NCBI GenBank assembly: GCA_041396965.1
Contig: JAWKXN010000001.1
Coordinates: forward strand, 1,984,001 to 2,048,000
Reading direction: 5' to 3'
Source: Rickettsiales bacterium
Lineage (GTDB): Bacteria; Pseudomonadota; Alphaproteobacteria; Rickettsiales; SXRF01
DNA: 64,000 bases
Positions 56,105 to 64,000 of the stretch are shown here, one piece after another (position 1 is the first letter of the stretch; each line of letters opens with the position of its first letter). The position numbers were made by a program, and so were the translations under genes. The notes beneath the pieces were generated by a model. The model had not been told where the DNA came from. It ran no database searches and saw only the letters and a list, made by a program, of their open reading frames with translations.

Positions 56105-58168
56105 CTACGCGGCTTCCAAATCGCCACTCTTATAACTTACATTATTTGAGGTTTTATTATTCAAGCTCGCTATATCCAATATAAGAGAGACACGACCATC
56201 ACCTAAGATAGTAGCTCCTGAAATACCCGCTACATTATCATAGTTAGTCTCCAAGCTTTTAATAACCACCTGCTGTTGACCTATCAGCTCATCAACCACC
56301 AATCCCATTTTTTGATTGCCGATTTCTACTAAAACCACCAAAAATTTACCTTTATCAGCGGTAGCGTTATTAATGTTAAAAAATTTATGCAGATACACGA
56401 TCGGAATAAAATCGCCACGTACGTTAATTACATCATCATGACCTTCTACCCGCTTCACATTCTCTGATTTAGGTCTTAAAGTCTCTATTATATTAATGAT
56501 TGGAATTATATAATTCTCACTACCGACACGAACTATCATACCATCAAGTATCGCAAGCGTAAGCGGCAGCAAAACCGTAAACACCGAACCCTTACTAGGA
56601 TTGGTAGAAACCCGCACACTACCACCAAGATTTTCTATGTTCCGCCTGACCACATCCATGCCAACACCTCTGCCTGAAATATTGGAGACGGTATCAGCGG
56701 TTGAGAAACCCGGCAGAAAAATTAGATTATCACATTCATCGTCACTAAGATTGGCATCTACTGGAATAAGCCCTTTTTCTTTGGCTTTTGCTAAAACCTT
56801 CGGACGATTCACACCAGCGCCATCATCTTTTATCTCAATTATTATCTTACCTCCACGATGCTCCGCTGATAAATTGATAGTACCACGCTCCGGCTTTCCC
56901 GCCTTTACCCTGTCCTCAGGTCTCTCAATACCGTGATCTACTGAGTTACGGATCATATGAGTAAGCGGATCTCCTAACTGCTCAATGACGGTTTTATCAA
57001 CCTCAGTATTCTCGCCAGACATCACCAACTCAATGTCTTTTCCAAGCTGTGAGGATATATCGCGCACAATTCTTGGCATGCGGGAAAAAATGGACTTTAC
57101 CGGCTGCATCCGTACTGACATAACCGCCTCTTGCAATTCTCTAGTATGCTGCGATAACTCAGAAATACCTCTAATCAAATCAGAAAACTGTCCATCTTGT
57201 AATCCCCTACTCTGCGAACTCAGCATCGCTTCAGTAATTACAAGCTCACCAACCATATTAACCAACCTATCTATCTTCTCCAGATCCACCCTTACCGATG
57301 ATGTTTTTCCTCTTGCCGGAGTATCTTCCGCTGGAACAAGCTTTATATTGTTAATCTTCATTTCCGGAAGCTCTTCAACCGGCTCATCAGGACGGAAAGT
57401 AATTTTCAAATCACAATGCTCACTAACGAACTCAAAAACCTCTCTTATATCAATTTCAACACAATCACCGGTCAGCAGCACAGACCAACCAATGTAACAA
57501 CATTGTGGATTAATCTCATCTAAAGTCGGCACTCTTTGCGTAAAAGCGGTTATTTCAGTATCACCAAGCGCCGCTAGCTGACGAAGAATAAGCAAAGGCT
57601 CGTTACCAGTGGCAAGTAATGTCTCGTGCGGTGAAAAATCTATAAGCCAGCTTTTCTTACCACCTTTAACATTAGCGCTACCACTACTTGATTCTTCTGT
57701 GGATAAGGAAGGAAAATTATCATCAAACAATCCGGCTTCACTGCCATCAAAAATATTCTTCACATGATTTTTATTAGAATCAAAACTACCCGAGAAGTTT
57801 TTTAGTTTTTCTAGAATATCCCCACCAAGACCTTCCGGTGGCTCAACATTCTCGTTCGCCGCCTGCACCATTTGTGTTACCACATCAACTGATTTGAGCA
57901 GCGTATCAACAGCCTCACGTGATGGCTTAACTTTCCCCTCACGCATAGAATCAAGCAAAGCTTCCAGAACATGGGTAAAATCCATTATCGCGTTAAGACC
58001 AAAAGCCCCAGCTCCACCTTTAATAGAATGCGCGCAACGGAAAATAGCGTTTAGTTGTTCCATATCCACAGCGTCAACATCAAGCTCAAGCAACAGTGAC
58101 TCCATATCAGAGAGCAACTCAAAACATTCAGATATATACGTCTGCTTGAATTGATCTAGTGAAACCAT
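56105..58168 (-). CDS. cheA: Chemotaxis histidine kinase CheA
   Basis: This kinase of 687 residues starts at ATG 58168, overlapping the cheY stop (TGATG); a GTG three codons earlier is possible. Domains run as follows: P1 with the phospho-acceptor His in CAHSIKGGAGAFG (about residue 47), a P2-like segment (about 165-270), P3 dimerisation (about 290-350), ATPase P4 with MIRNSVDHGIE and SGRGVGMDVV, and CheW-like P5 (about 540-680). It phosphorylates CheY and CheB. Confidence 0.96.
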   Translation of the reverse strand: MVSLDQFKQTYISECFELLSDMESLLLELDVDAVDMEQLNAIFRCAHSIKGGAGAFGLNAIMDFTHVLEALLDSMREGKVKPSREAVDTLLKSVDVVTQMVQAANENVEPPEGLGGDILEKLKNFSGSFDSNKNHVKNIFDGSEAGLFDDNFPSLSTEESSSGSANVKGGKKSWLIDFSPHETLLATGNEPLLILRQLAALGDTEITAFTQRVPTLDEINPQCCYIGWSVLLTGDCVEIDIREVFEFVSEHCDLKITFRPDEPVEELPEMKINNIKLVPAEDTPARGKTSSVRVDLEKIDRLVNMVGELVITEAMLSSQSRGLQDGQFSDLIRGISELSQHTRELQEAVMSVRMQPVKSIFSRMPRIVRDISSQLGKDIELVMSGENTEVDKTVIEQLGDPLTHMIRNSVDHGIERPEDRVKAGKPERGTINLSAEHRGGKIIIEIKDDGAGVNRPKVLAKAKEKGLIPVDANLSDDECDNLIFLPGFSTADTVSNISGRGVGMDVVRRNIENLGGSVRVSTNPSKGSVFTVLLPLTLAILDGMIVRVGSENYIIPIINIIETLRPKSENVKRVEGHDDVINVRGDFIPIVYLHKFFNINNATADKGKFLVVLVEIGNQKMGLVVDELIGQQQVVIKSLETNYDNVAGISGATILGDGRVSLILDIASLNNKTSNNVSYKSGDLEAA

Positions 58169-58533
58169 CAGGGACACACCTTCTTTACAACCGCGACTAG
58201 CTTCTCAGGATTAAATGGCTTTACTATCCAGCCGGTAGCGCCAGATGCCTTACCTTCCTCTTTTTTCGCGTCATCACCTTCAGTGGTTAGCATAAGTATC
58301 GGGGTAAATTTATAATCAGGATTGGCGCGTAGTGAGCGTATCAACTCAAACCCATTCATATTCGGCATGTTAAGATCAGTTATTACCGCGTCAACCTTAT
58401 TACCTGAAATCGCCGATAAAGCCGCCTTACCATCTTCGGCCTCAACCACGTCATAACCAGCGCTTTTAAGAGTAAATGAGACCATCTCACGCATACTCTT
58501 AGAATCATCCACCGCTAATACTTTCTTAGGCAT
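58168..58533 (-). CDS. cheY: Chemotaxis response regulator CheY
   Basis: This 121-residue single-domain receiver has acidic residues in AVDDSKSMR, the phospho-Asp in VITDLNMPNMNG, the Thr in LMLTTEG and the Lys in IVKPFNPEK. Phospho-CheY should act on the flagellar switch. Unlike the insert-bearing regulator at 17.1 kb, it has the standard CheY form. Confidence 0.95.
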   Translation of the reverse strand: MPKKVLAVDDSKSMREMVSFTLKSAGYDVVEAEDGKAALSAISGNKVDAVITDLNMPNMNGFELIRSLRANPDYKFTPILMLTTEGDDAKKEEGKASGATGWIVKPFNPEKLVAVVKKVCP

Positions 58534-58574
58534 AAATATATCTCCCTCAATTAGCCTTTATATTCCGCTCCATA

Positions 58575-58856
58575 TCATTCTTTTCCAACCAACAATCCCT
58601 CTAGCCCCATATTTTTCGCGACCTGAGTAAAATTATCCGTCGCTCCCTCAATACGTAAGTTCCTCCCTACATCTACCAAGCTCTTTTCAAGGCTAACCAA
58701 AAGTTGCAAGCCTGCCGTAGTTATTGATTCATTCTTTGAGGCATCCACAGAAATGCTGTTGCCAGCGGCGAATAATTCACGAAACTGGGACAAAAGCTCT
58801 TCCGAACTTGCGGTATCTATTATTTCTGGTAGGGTGAAGGGTGATACATTACTCAT
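58575..58856 (-). CDS. STAS-domain protein at the head of the che operon
   Basis: This 93-residue protein is a STAS domain, with the conserved VDASKNESITTAGLQLL around the site that in anti-sigma-factor antagonists carries a phosphorylatable Ser. Here Thr-Thr occupies that position (ITTAG). STAS proteins at the head of che operons are known in other proteobacteria, but their role is unclear. It is preceded by a good promoter. Confidence 0.8.
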   Translation of the reverse strand: MSNVSPFTLPEIIDTASSEELLSQFRELFAAGNSISVDASKNESITTAGLQLLVSLEKSLVDVGRNLRIEGATDNFTQVAKNMGLEGLLVGKE

Positions 58857-58903
58857 AGGCGGATTGTCACAACGGTATTACACAATTAATATTTGAAGTA
58901 TTA

Positions 58904-58932
58904 ATTATATAAACTATTAAAAGTTGCAACAA
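58904..58932 (-). promoter_or_regulatory. Putative promoter of the chemotaxis operon
   Basis: On the minus strand TTGTTG (58927-58932) is followed after 17 bases by TATAAT (58904-58909). The -10 box is perfect, the -35 box weak. Transcription would begin near 58897, about 40 bases before the STAS gene. A sigma-28-type promoter was not recognised. Confidence 0.4.
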
Positions 58933-58997
58933 TAAATCACACTTCGTTCCAAATGAGGACAATTATTAATTATACAATTTGCCGCTACTAAAAAATT

Positions 58998-59888
58998 TTA
59001 CTTCCTTGCTATGAAGCTAGCTATGACTTGAGAGATAGAAAACCCGTCTATCTCCTTATTCCATTTATGTCCGCCTTTTTCTAAATATAACACCTGCAAC
59101 CTATTTCCACCCGAGCAATCATAATTACCGGCAATTCCTATACCACTTAATCTCAAGCTATTTTCTTTCCCACAGCACAGATAATCAGACCATAAACTAA
59201 CCGCATCCTCAAACGCCATATAGGGACGAGTCTGTGTACGCCTAGCTTTCTTATTGGTACTCATCCCACCATTATAAGGTAAAATCTCATCATCCTTAGC
59301 ATGTATCATAAAAAGAGAAAATGGTCGCTTAGGACGTGGCTGGTCAGAAAAAATAGCGGTACTTACCACGACCACCGCCTTTACTCTATGGCGCATAGTA
59401 GCCGCCGCCCGATAAGCGAGCATTCCACCGTTAGAATGACCAATAAGGAATATAGAACCCGTATCTATAGAATATTTACTGGCTATAATATCTATTGCTT
59501 TATCAATGTAAGCCACATCGTCAACATTGTTTTTTGCCGCTACCCCACAGCAATATCTGGCGTTCCACACATTGCTGTTTATAAGCTTGAAACGACCAGT
59601 GCCATTCATAAACGCTACCATGTAGCCAGACTTCTTTAGTAGTTTGGTTAACTTTTTAGAATGTCTTTTCATCCATGATGAGTTGCCGCCGCCTCCGTGA
59701 AAAATCATAACTAACGGAGCGGGGTTTTTTAGCTTTTCCTTGTCATATTCTAAGATAAAATTTCTTTTAATTCCACCGGATTCAAAATCTATCTCCTCTG
59801 CCCACACGCCAGATATTGTCAAAAGTAACGTACAAATAACTACTAGAATAATCACCAAAGAACTCAATAAGCCACGAGATAATGACAT
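58998..59888 (-). CDS. Secreted PHB-depolymerase/feruloyl-esterase-like hydrolase
   Basis: This 296-residue alpha/beta hydrolase has a signal peptide (about residues 1-30, ending in VWA). The nucleophile Ser is in IGHSNGGMLAYRAA, with HGGGG as the oxyanion region, an Asp in HAKDDEILPY and a terminal His in GGHKWN. The WNARYCCG motif is typical of the LpqC/PHB-depolymerase family. It is probably periplasmic or secreted. The substrate is not known. Confidence 0.85.
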   Translation of the reverse strand: MSLSRGLLSSLVIILVVICTLLLTISGVWAEEIDFESGGIKRNFILEYDKEKLKNPAPLVMIFHGGGGNSSWMKRHSKKLTKLLKKSGYMVAFMNGTGRFKLINSNVWNARYCCGVAAKNNVDDVAYIDKAIDIIASKYSIDTGSIFLIGHSNGGMLAYRAAATMRHRVKAVVVVSTAIFSDQPRPKRPFSLFMIHAKDDEILPYNGGMSTNKKARRTQTRPYMAFEDAVSLWSDYLCCGKENSLRLSGIGIAGNYDCSGGNRLQVLYLEKGGHKWNKEIDGFSISQVIASFIARK

Positions 59889-59896
59889 ATATGAAC

Positions 59897-60460
59897 CTAT
59901 ACCAGTTTTAACAACTCAACTGCTGCCCTGCCATATTTTCGCTTATCAAGCACCTCAAAAATATCAGGAATTTTTACTTTTTCCTTATCATCTCGTTCAA
60001 TTACCAGCAAGCTATTATCCGACACCCAGCCACCATTATAAAGTGCCATAAGCGCCTGCGGAATCATGTTCTTAAAATATGGTGGGTCTAAAAAAATCAG
60101 TGAATAAGAATTTCTCGCTTGCCCGATTCTTTCCGCGCTTGCCTGCACAAAATCCACGTTTTCCAGCTCACCTATTAACTTCACATTATGACGCGCGTTA
60201 TTTATCGCCTCTCGCGACTCATCAACAAAAGTCACTTCACCCGCGCCACGCGATAAAGCCTCAATTCCAAACGCTCCTGTCCCACAAAACATATCCAGCA
60301 CATTTTTGCCAACAAAGCTATATTTCTTACCTATATCGCCATGAGTCAGTATATTAAATATCGCTTCTCTAGCAAAATCAGAGGTTGGGCGTATACGCTT
60401 TTCCGCTTCTTTAAGCAATTCTATTTTTCTGCCTTTATATTTACCGGAAATTATTCTCAT
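59897..60460 (-). CDS. rsmD: 16S rRNA guanine-N2 methyltransferase RsmD
   Basis: This 187-residue enzyme methylates G966 of 16S rRNA. It has RIISGKYKGRKI at the start, VLDMFCGTGAFGIEALSRGA as the SAM motif and LIFLDPPYF as the catalytic motif. It lies in a run with the pseudouridine synthase gene, another rRNA modifier; rsmD and this synthase are often neighbours. Confidence 0.94.
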   Translation of the reverse strand: MRIISGKYKGRKIELLKEAEKRIRPTSDFAREAIFNILTHGDIGKKYSFVGKNVLDMFCGTGAFGIEALSRGAGEVTFVDESREAINNARHNVKLIGELENVDFVQASAERIGQARNSYSLIFLDPPYFKNMIPQALMALYNGGWVSDNSLLVIERDDKEKVKIPDIFEVLDKRKYGRAAVELLKLV

Positions 60461-60509
60461 AGATATTTACTCCAGATATTTGTCACAACCATCCTCACGA
60501 AACCATCTT

Positions 60510-60548
60510 AACCCTCTCCCCTTGCGGGAGGGATTAGGAGGAGTGGTT
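60510..60548. repeat. GC-rich dispersed-type palindrome
   Basis: AACCCTCTCCCC, TTGC and GGGAGGGATT form an imperfect GC-rich hairpin followed by AGGAGGAGTGG. The sequence stands out from its AT-rich surroundings. CCCTCTCCC-GGGAGAGGG repeats of this kind are scattered through many bacterial genomes. It lies between rsmD and the pseudouridine synthase gene and could act as a terminator for the latter. Confidence 0.5.
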
Positions 60549-61307
60549 TTATAAATATTTACCCAAAAATGATTTCATAACTTTTTGCGTAACTTCCTTT
60601 ACCTCACCTTTTTTTAGACTACCAAGCTGAAACGAACCATATGAAAGCCTAAGAAGACGGTTTACGTTACAACCAAAATGCTCAAATATTTTTCTCACCT
60701 CTCTATTCTTTCCCTCTTTAAGACTAACCGTAAGCCAGCTATTTCCGCCTTTGCTACTGTCAACCACCGCTTCCACACTACCATAGTGAATACCATCAAC
60801 CGTTACACCTCGCTTCATTTCAGAAATCATTCTATCAGTAATTTTACCATAAACCCGCACCCGATAGCGCCTTATCCAACCAGTTGATGGCAGTTCCAAT
60901 TTACGTGCCAATCCGCCATCATTGGTAAGCAATAATAGCCCTTCCGAATTCATATCCAGCCTACCTACTGATATTACTCTAGGCATTTCCTTAGGAAGAG
61001 CTTCAAAAACCGTCCCTCTTCCCTTTTCATCTTTATGGCTAGTAACAAGCCCCACTGGTTTATGGTAAAGCCATAGCCGCGCGGTCTCCTTTTCTCGCAG
61101 TGGCTTTCCGCCAACCACTACCTTATCATCATCGGTAACGTTAAAGGCAGGTGTAACTATTTTGTTACCATTTACTTTTACCTTACCTTCTTCAATCAAT
61201 TTTTCCGCCTCCCGCCGTGAACACAAACCCGCGCGCGCGATTCGCTTGGCAAGACGCTCACTTGTCTTATCAGTAGCTAGGCTCTCATTATCTAATATTT
61301 TACTCAT
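60549..61307 (-). CDS. rluB: rRNA pseudouridine synthase (RluB/RsuA family)
   Basis: This 252-residue enzyme has an N-terminal S4 RNA-binding domain (LAKRIARAGLCSRREAEKLI). The catalytic Asp is in SVGRLDMNSEGLLLLTND. It should form a pseudouridine in 23S rRNA (RluB-type), although RsuA or RluF specificity cannot be excluded. Its start overlaps the toxin gene by eight bases. Confidence 0.88.
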   Translation of the reverse strand: MSKILDNESLATDKTSERLAKRIARAGLCSRREAEKLIEEGKVKVNGNKIVTPAFNVTDDDKVVVGGKPLREKETARLWLYHKPVGLVTSHKDEKGRGTVFEALPKEMPRVISVGRLDMNSEGLLLLTNDGGLARKLELPSTGWIRRYRVRVYGKITDRMISEMKRGVTVDGIHYGSVEAVVDSSKGGNSWLTVSLKEGKNREVRKIFEHFGCNVNRLLRLSYGSFQLGSLKKGEVKEVTQKVMKSFLGKYL

Positions 61308-61566
61308 AATGCGTCCACATTCTTAGAATTTTTATAATTCTTTCCTGCTCAAGAACCTGATAAACTAACCTGTGCTGTATATTAATACGACGCGAATAAG
61401 CTCCCAACAAATCGCCTAATAATTTTTCATAGGGTGGTGGGTTAATAAACGGATTTTTCTCGATCAAAGAAAGTAATGTCTGAATTTTCTCTTTCATTCC
61501 GGCTGAAGCAGACTTTCTAGCATCTTTCTGTGCCTGCTTAGTATACACGATCTTCCATTTTGCCAT
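61300..61566 (-). CDS. yoeB: YoeB/Txe-family mRNA interferase toxin
   Basis: This 88-residue toxin of the RelE superfamily cleaves mRNA on the ribosome. The core reads YTKQAQKDARK..., followed by RRINIQHRLVYQV and the conserved C-terminal RMWTHYE, which carries the His-Tyr pair of the catalytic site. The antitoxin gene lies nine bases upstream. The end overlaps the next gene by eight bases. Confidence 0.9.
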   Translation of the reverse strand: MAKWKIVYTKQAQKDARKSASAGMKEKIQTLLSLIEKNPFINPPPYEKLLGDLLGAYSRRINIQHRLVYQVLEQERIIKILRMWTHYE

Positions 61567-61575
61567 TGATGCTAT

Positions 61576-61824
61576 TTACCATTTCAACTGACCTGACTCA
61601 ACACACTCATCAAGCGGTGTTTTCATGCCTTCAACTATAGACTCCGCCATTTTAGGAATTGACGATAGATAGATAGTCTCCTGTATCGCCTGCCAGTCCT
61701 CCTGAGAAATTAAGACAGCATTGCTCCTCTTGCCGGTAATGGTGATCGGCTGGTGGGTTTGCGCCACCTCATCCATCAAGCGGAATATATTAGCCCTCGC
61801 CTCACTTACGCTTATAGTATTCAT
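61576..61824 (-). CDS. yefM: YefM/Phd-family antitoxin
   Basis: This 82-residue antitoxin has the N-terminal DNA-binding pattern ISVSEARANIFRLMDEV and PITITGKRSNAVLISQEDW, typical of YefM. It should neutralise YoeB and repress their common promoter. The C-terminal part that binds the toxin is variable. It stands at the head of the toxin-pseudouridine synthase run. Confidence 0.9.
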   Translation of the reverse strand: MNTISVSEARANIFRLMDEVAQTHQPITITGKRSNAVLISQEDWQAIQETIYLSSIPKMAESIVEGMKTPLDECVESGQLKW

Positions 61825-61887
61825 AAGAACCTCATAGCTTGAACTCTATAGCTTTCACAAATAATTGTACATAAAAACGTACATTTG

Positions 61888-62637
61888 TCAATTATAACTC
61901 CCACAAGCCTCTAAAAATGCCTCAAATATCCGCTTATCAGCATCATCCACATGATATTCTGGGTGCCACTGCACACCAAGACAGAAAGGATGTTCTGGCA
62001 TCTCCACCCCTTCTATTACTCCATCAGAGCTTACGGAATTTACAATAAGAGACGGTGCCACCTTATCAACCGCCTGATGATGGGCGGTATTTACATTCAT
62101 CGTATCTTTTCCGGCGATTCTTGCAAGCAGGGTATTTTTTGTTATCTTGATAATATGTCCAGCCTCATCACGAGGATTTTTCTGTTCATGCTCTAAAGCT
62201 CCTTTCACGCTGTCGGGTATATGCTGAATCAGTGTGCCGCCTAGCACCACATTTAGTAGCTGCTCACCACCACAAATGCCCAGAACTGGCATTTTCCGCT
62301 CAATCGCCCCTCTGGTTATAGCGAACTCAAATTTCGTCCGGTTATCCTTAGTAACTACCGTGTCATGCACATTACTTTGTCCGTAAAGCTCAGGAGATAC
62401 GTCAAACGCCCCACCAGTTATAATAAGTCCATCAATAAGCTCCAGATATTGCTCAACCTTATCAACATCATGTGGCAATGGTAGAGCGAGAGCGCCTAAA
62501 TCACTAACCGCTGTGCAATAATTCTCCCGAATAGCGTACCAAGGCTTCTTTGAGTATGTGGGTTTTTCCTCATAATCCAGCGTAATTCCGATTTTTAGAA
62601 CTCGTTCTTTTCTAGGAAAGTCTTTGTTTTTACTCAT
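61888..62637 (-). CDS. Class I glutamine amidotransferase / gamma-glutamyl-GABA hydrolase-like
   Basis: This protein of about 249 residues belongs to the peptidase C26 (PuuD-like) family. The nucleophile Cys is in VLGICGGEQLLNV, and the His and Glu are in GVQWHPEYH. It should hydrolyse a gamma-glutamyl bond. I start it at MSKNKDF (62637), because the longer frame to 62685 adds 16 residues with no ribosome site and a poor N-terminus. It is divergent from motA. The substrate is uncertain. Confidence 0.82.
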   Translation of the reverse strand: MSKNKDFPRKERVLKIGITLDYEEKPTYSKKPWYAIRENYCTAVSDLGALALPLPHDVDKVEQYLELIDGLIITGGAFDVSPELYGQSNVHDTVVTKDNRTKFEFAITRGAIERKMPVLGICGGEQLLNVVLGGTLIQHIPDSVKGALEHEQKNPRDEAGHIIKITKNTLLARIAGKDTMNVNTAHHQAVDKVAPSLIVNSVSSDGVIEGVEMPEHPFCLGVQWHPEYHVDDADKRIFEAFLEACGSYN

Positions 62638-62757
62638 AACATACCATTTCTTAAGCTTTTCTTGGCGGTTTATTAACCCATACATGTTTTCATGTACAAG
62701 TAAAACCAGATTTTTGTCCTGAATTTTAACTTTATACTTATTTTATATAATCATTTT

Positions 62758-63591
62758 ATGAAAAAAGTCGTAAAAACTATGTCACTTGCCACTTTAGCTG
62801 GCACTTTTTTCGGCTTTGCGCTGATTATCGGCGCGATAATACACGGTACTGACAATTATTTATCTTTTCTAAGCACCGAAGGTTTCTTAATCGTAGTTGG
62901 TGGCACCATAGCGAATGCCTTTATGAGCTATCACGCAAACTCCGTAATCCTAGCCTTTCAGGCAATATGGCACATGATAAAAAAACCTAAAGCCACTCGT
63001 GAAGGTCTTAACTCAGAGATAATGCTGCTAATAAAATGGGCGTATTTAGTGCAATCCAAAGGTTTCGCCGGACTGGAAGGAGAGCTTGGAAACAAAATAA
63101 AAGAACCTTTATTGCGCTATGGCATTGACCTCGTAATCACTGGCTATACTCCCGATCAAATAAGGCAGATGATGAATACAATAGTGGAATCAGAGTTTGA
63201 GCGCAGCATATCACCGGTAATTGTGCTTAAAAATATGGCATCCACCGCTCCTGCTTTTGGAATGGTCGGAACATTGGTAGGTATGGTAATAATGCTGCAA
63301 AATATTCAAGGCGACATGACCCGTATCGGACTCGGCCTATCGGTAGCTCTTCTTGCCACATTATATGGTATTATAGTAGCTAGGCTTTTATGCCTGCCCG
63401 CCGCTGATAAACTCATGCAAAAAGAAGAGGTAATGCGCTTCCGTAACTATATGATGACCGAAGGTTTGGTACTACTTGCCGAGAAACAAAATCCACGCTT
63501 CATGCAGGATAAGCTGAATAGTTTCCTTGATCCTGAAAAACATTTTAATCTTGATGATTATTTAAGCGGCAAAAAATCGGATAGTAAATAA
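62758..63591 (+). CDS. motA: Flagellar stator protein MotA
   Basis: This 277-residue protein has four membrane segments: two near the N-terminus (about 10-30 and 40-60) and two in the C-terminal half (about 160-180 and 195-215). The conserved VLKNMASTAPAFGMVGTLVGMV motif starts the third. It forms the proton or sodium channel with MotB. The motB start lies 11 bases after its stop. Confidence 0.93.
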   Translation: MKKVVKTMSLATLAGTFFGFALIIGAIIHGTDNYLSFLSTEGFLIVVGGTIANAFMSYHANSVILAFQAIWHMIKKPKATREGLNSEIMLLIKWAYLVQSKGFAGLEGELGNKIKEPLLRYGIDLVITGYTPDQIRQMMNTIVESEFERSISPVIVLKNMASTAPAFGMVGTLVGMVIMLQNIQGDMTRIGLGLSVALLATLYGIIVARLLCLPAADKLMQKEEVMRFRNYMMTEGLVLLAEKQNPRFMQDKLNSFLDPEKHFNLDDYLSGKKSDSK

Positions 63592-63602
63592 GGTAGATTA
63601 AA

Positions 63603-64000
63603 ATGATACCTCCGAAGAAAAAACTAGAAGAAGAGAATGTTGATTCATGGCTGATGAGTTACGCCGATATGGTCACTCTATTAATGTCATTTTTTGTTAT
63701 ATTTGTCTCAGTTTCCGAACCAAAGAAAGAACGTATATCAATGTTAAGCAGCGGCATGGGCGGAAAATTTGGCACTGTTGAGATTGCGACCCCATTTGAT
63801 GGAGTAATAAAATCCATACAAGGAATAATAGAAAAGAACCAATCATTCCGTGACATAAGTGTAGAAAATAGCGATAAAACGGTGGAAATGGAAATATCAA
63901 ACTCCGCCTTCTTCAAACCATCAACCGCTGATATAGAAGAAAGCAAAATCCCTCTACTTGAGGAAATCGTAAAATCACTAAAATCAGTGGATTTCATCAA
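63603..64000 (+). CDS. motB: Flagellar stator protein MotB (cut by window edge)
   Basis: An open frame from ATG 63603 runs to the end of the window (132 codons) without a stop. It starts MIPPKKKLEEENVDSWLMSY and has ADMVTLLMSFFVIFVS, the single membrane helix with the ion-binding Asp22. The plug and the beginning of the OmpA-like peptidoglycan-binding domain follow. AAGG precedes the ATG. It is incomplete only because the window ends. Confidence 0.92.
   Translation, partial: MIPPKKKLEEENVDSWLMSYADMVTLLMSFFVIFVSVSEPKKERISMLSSGMGGKFGTVEIATPFDGVIKSIQGIIEKNQSFRDISVENSDKTVEMEISNSAFFKPSTADIEESKIPLLEEIVKSLKSVDFI

Overview
This window looks like a chromosomal segment of an AT-rich, flagellated, chemotactic alphaproteobacterium. 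The best evidence is a MipZ-type division ATPase (46482-47489), the riboflavin block in the order glyA-nrdR-ribD-ribE-ribB-ribH-nusB, a CheA-CheW-MCP-CheR-CheD-CheB operon, a TAXI-type TRAP binding protein and a PmtA-like phospholipid methyltransferase. No plasmid, phage or intact insertion sequence is visible. The species cannot be named from the sequence alone.

Layout: 1-5.2 kb holds assorted metabolic and signalling genes (PmtA-like, creatininase-like, nth, TAXI, GGDEF, M48-like peptidase). From 5.2 to 19.2 kb, mostly on the minus strand, lies the translation/transcription block secE-nusG / rplK-rplA-rplJ-rplL-rpoB-rpoC-rlmB. It is unusually split by two plus-strand genes: a CheY-like regulator with an insert and an Hpt-like protein that seems to lack its histidine. 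From 19.3 to 32.5 kb is a surface-glycan island with a GT-B polysaccharide transferase-like protein, a Wzx-type flippase, a large membrane protein, a cytidylyltransferase/aldo-keto reductase fusion, an SDR, and pseC, pseB, pseG, two formyltransferases, a PIG-L deacetylase and pseI. It encodes a pseudaminic-acid-type nonulosonic acid pathway with no visible PseH acetyltransferase; formylation probably replaces that step.

From 32.6 to 38.4 kb is an accessory stretch: a CLC antiporter, tRNA-Arg, tRNA-Val, a GIY-YIG gene broken by a stop codon, an RDD protein, a QueC-like PP-loop protein, a dense array of small hairpins and an uncharacterised protein. From 38.4 to 45.5 kb come nusB, the rib genes, nrdR, glyA and rpiB, interrupted by a second, frameshifted GIY-YIG gene flanked by REP-like hairpins. 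From 45.6 to 50 kb are a TSUP permease, mipZ, a glutamate-synthase-like flavoprotein and an EamA transporter. From 50.1 to 58.9 kb is the chemotaxis operon (STAS-cheY-cheA-cheW-mcp-cheR-cheD-cheB). From 59 to 62.7 kb are an esterase, rsmD, an rRNA pseudouridine synthase, a YoeB/YefM toxin-antitoxin pair and a class-I glutamine amidotransferase. The flagellar stator genes motA and motB close the window, motB being cut by the right edge.

The genes fit a motile cell whose surface (flagellin, LPS or capsule) carries a modified nonulosonic acid. The most interesting items are the formyl/deacetylase variant of the pseudaminic pathway, the two-gene interruption between nusG and rplK, the CTAG-rich palindrome between rpoB and rpoC, the hairpin array at 37.1-37.25 kb and the two broken GIY-YIG genes beside short repeats.
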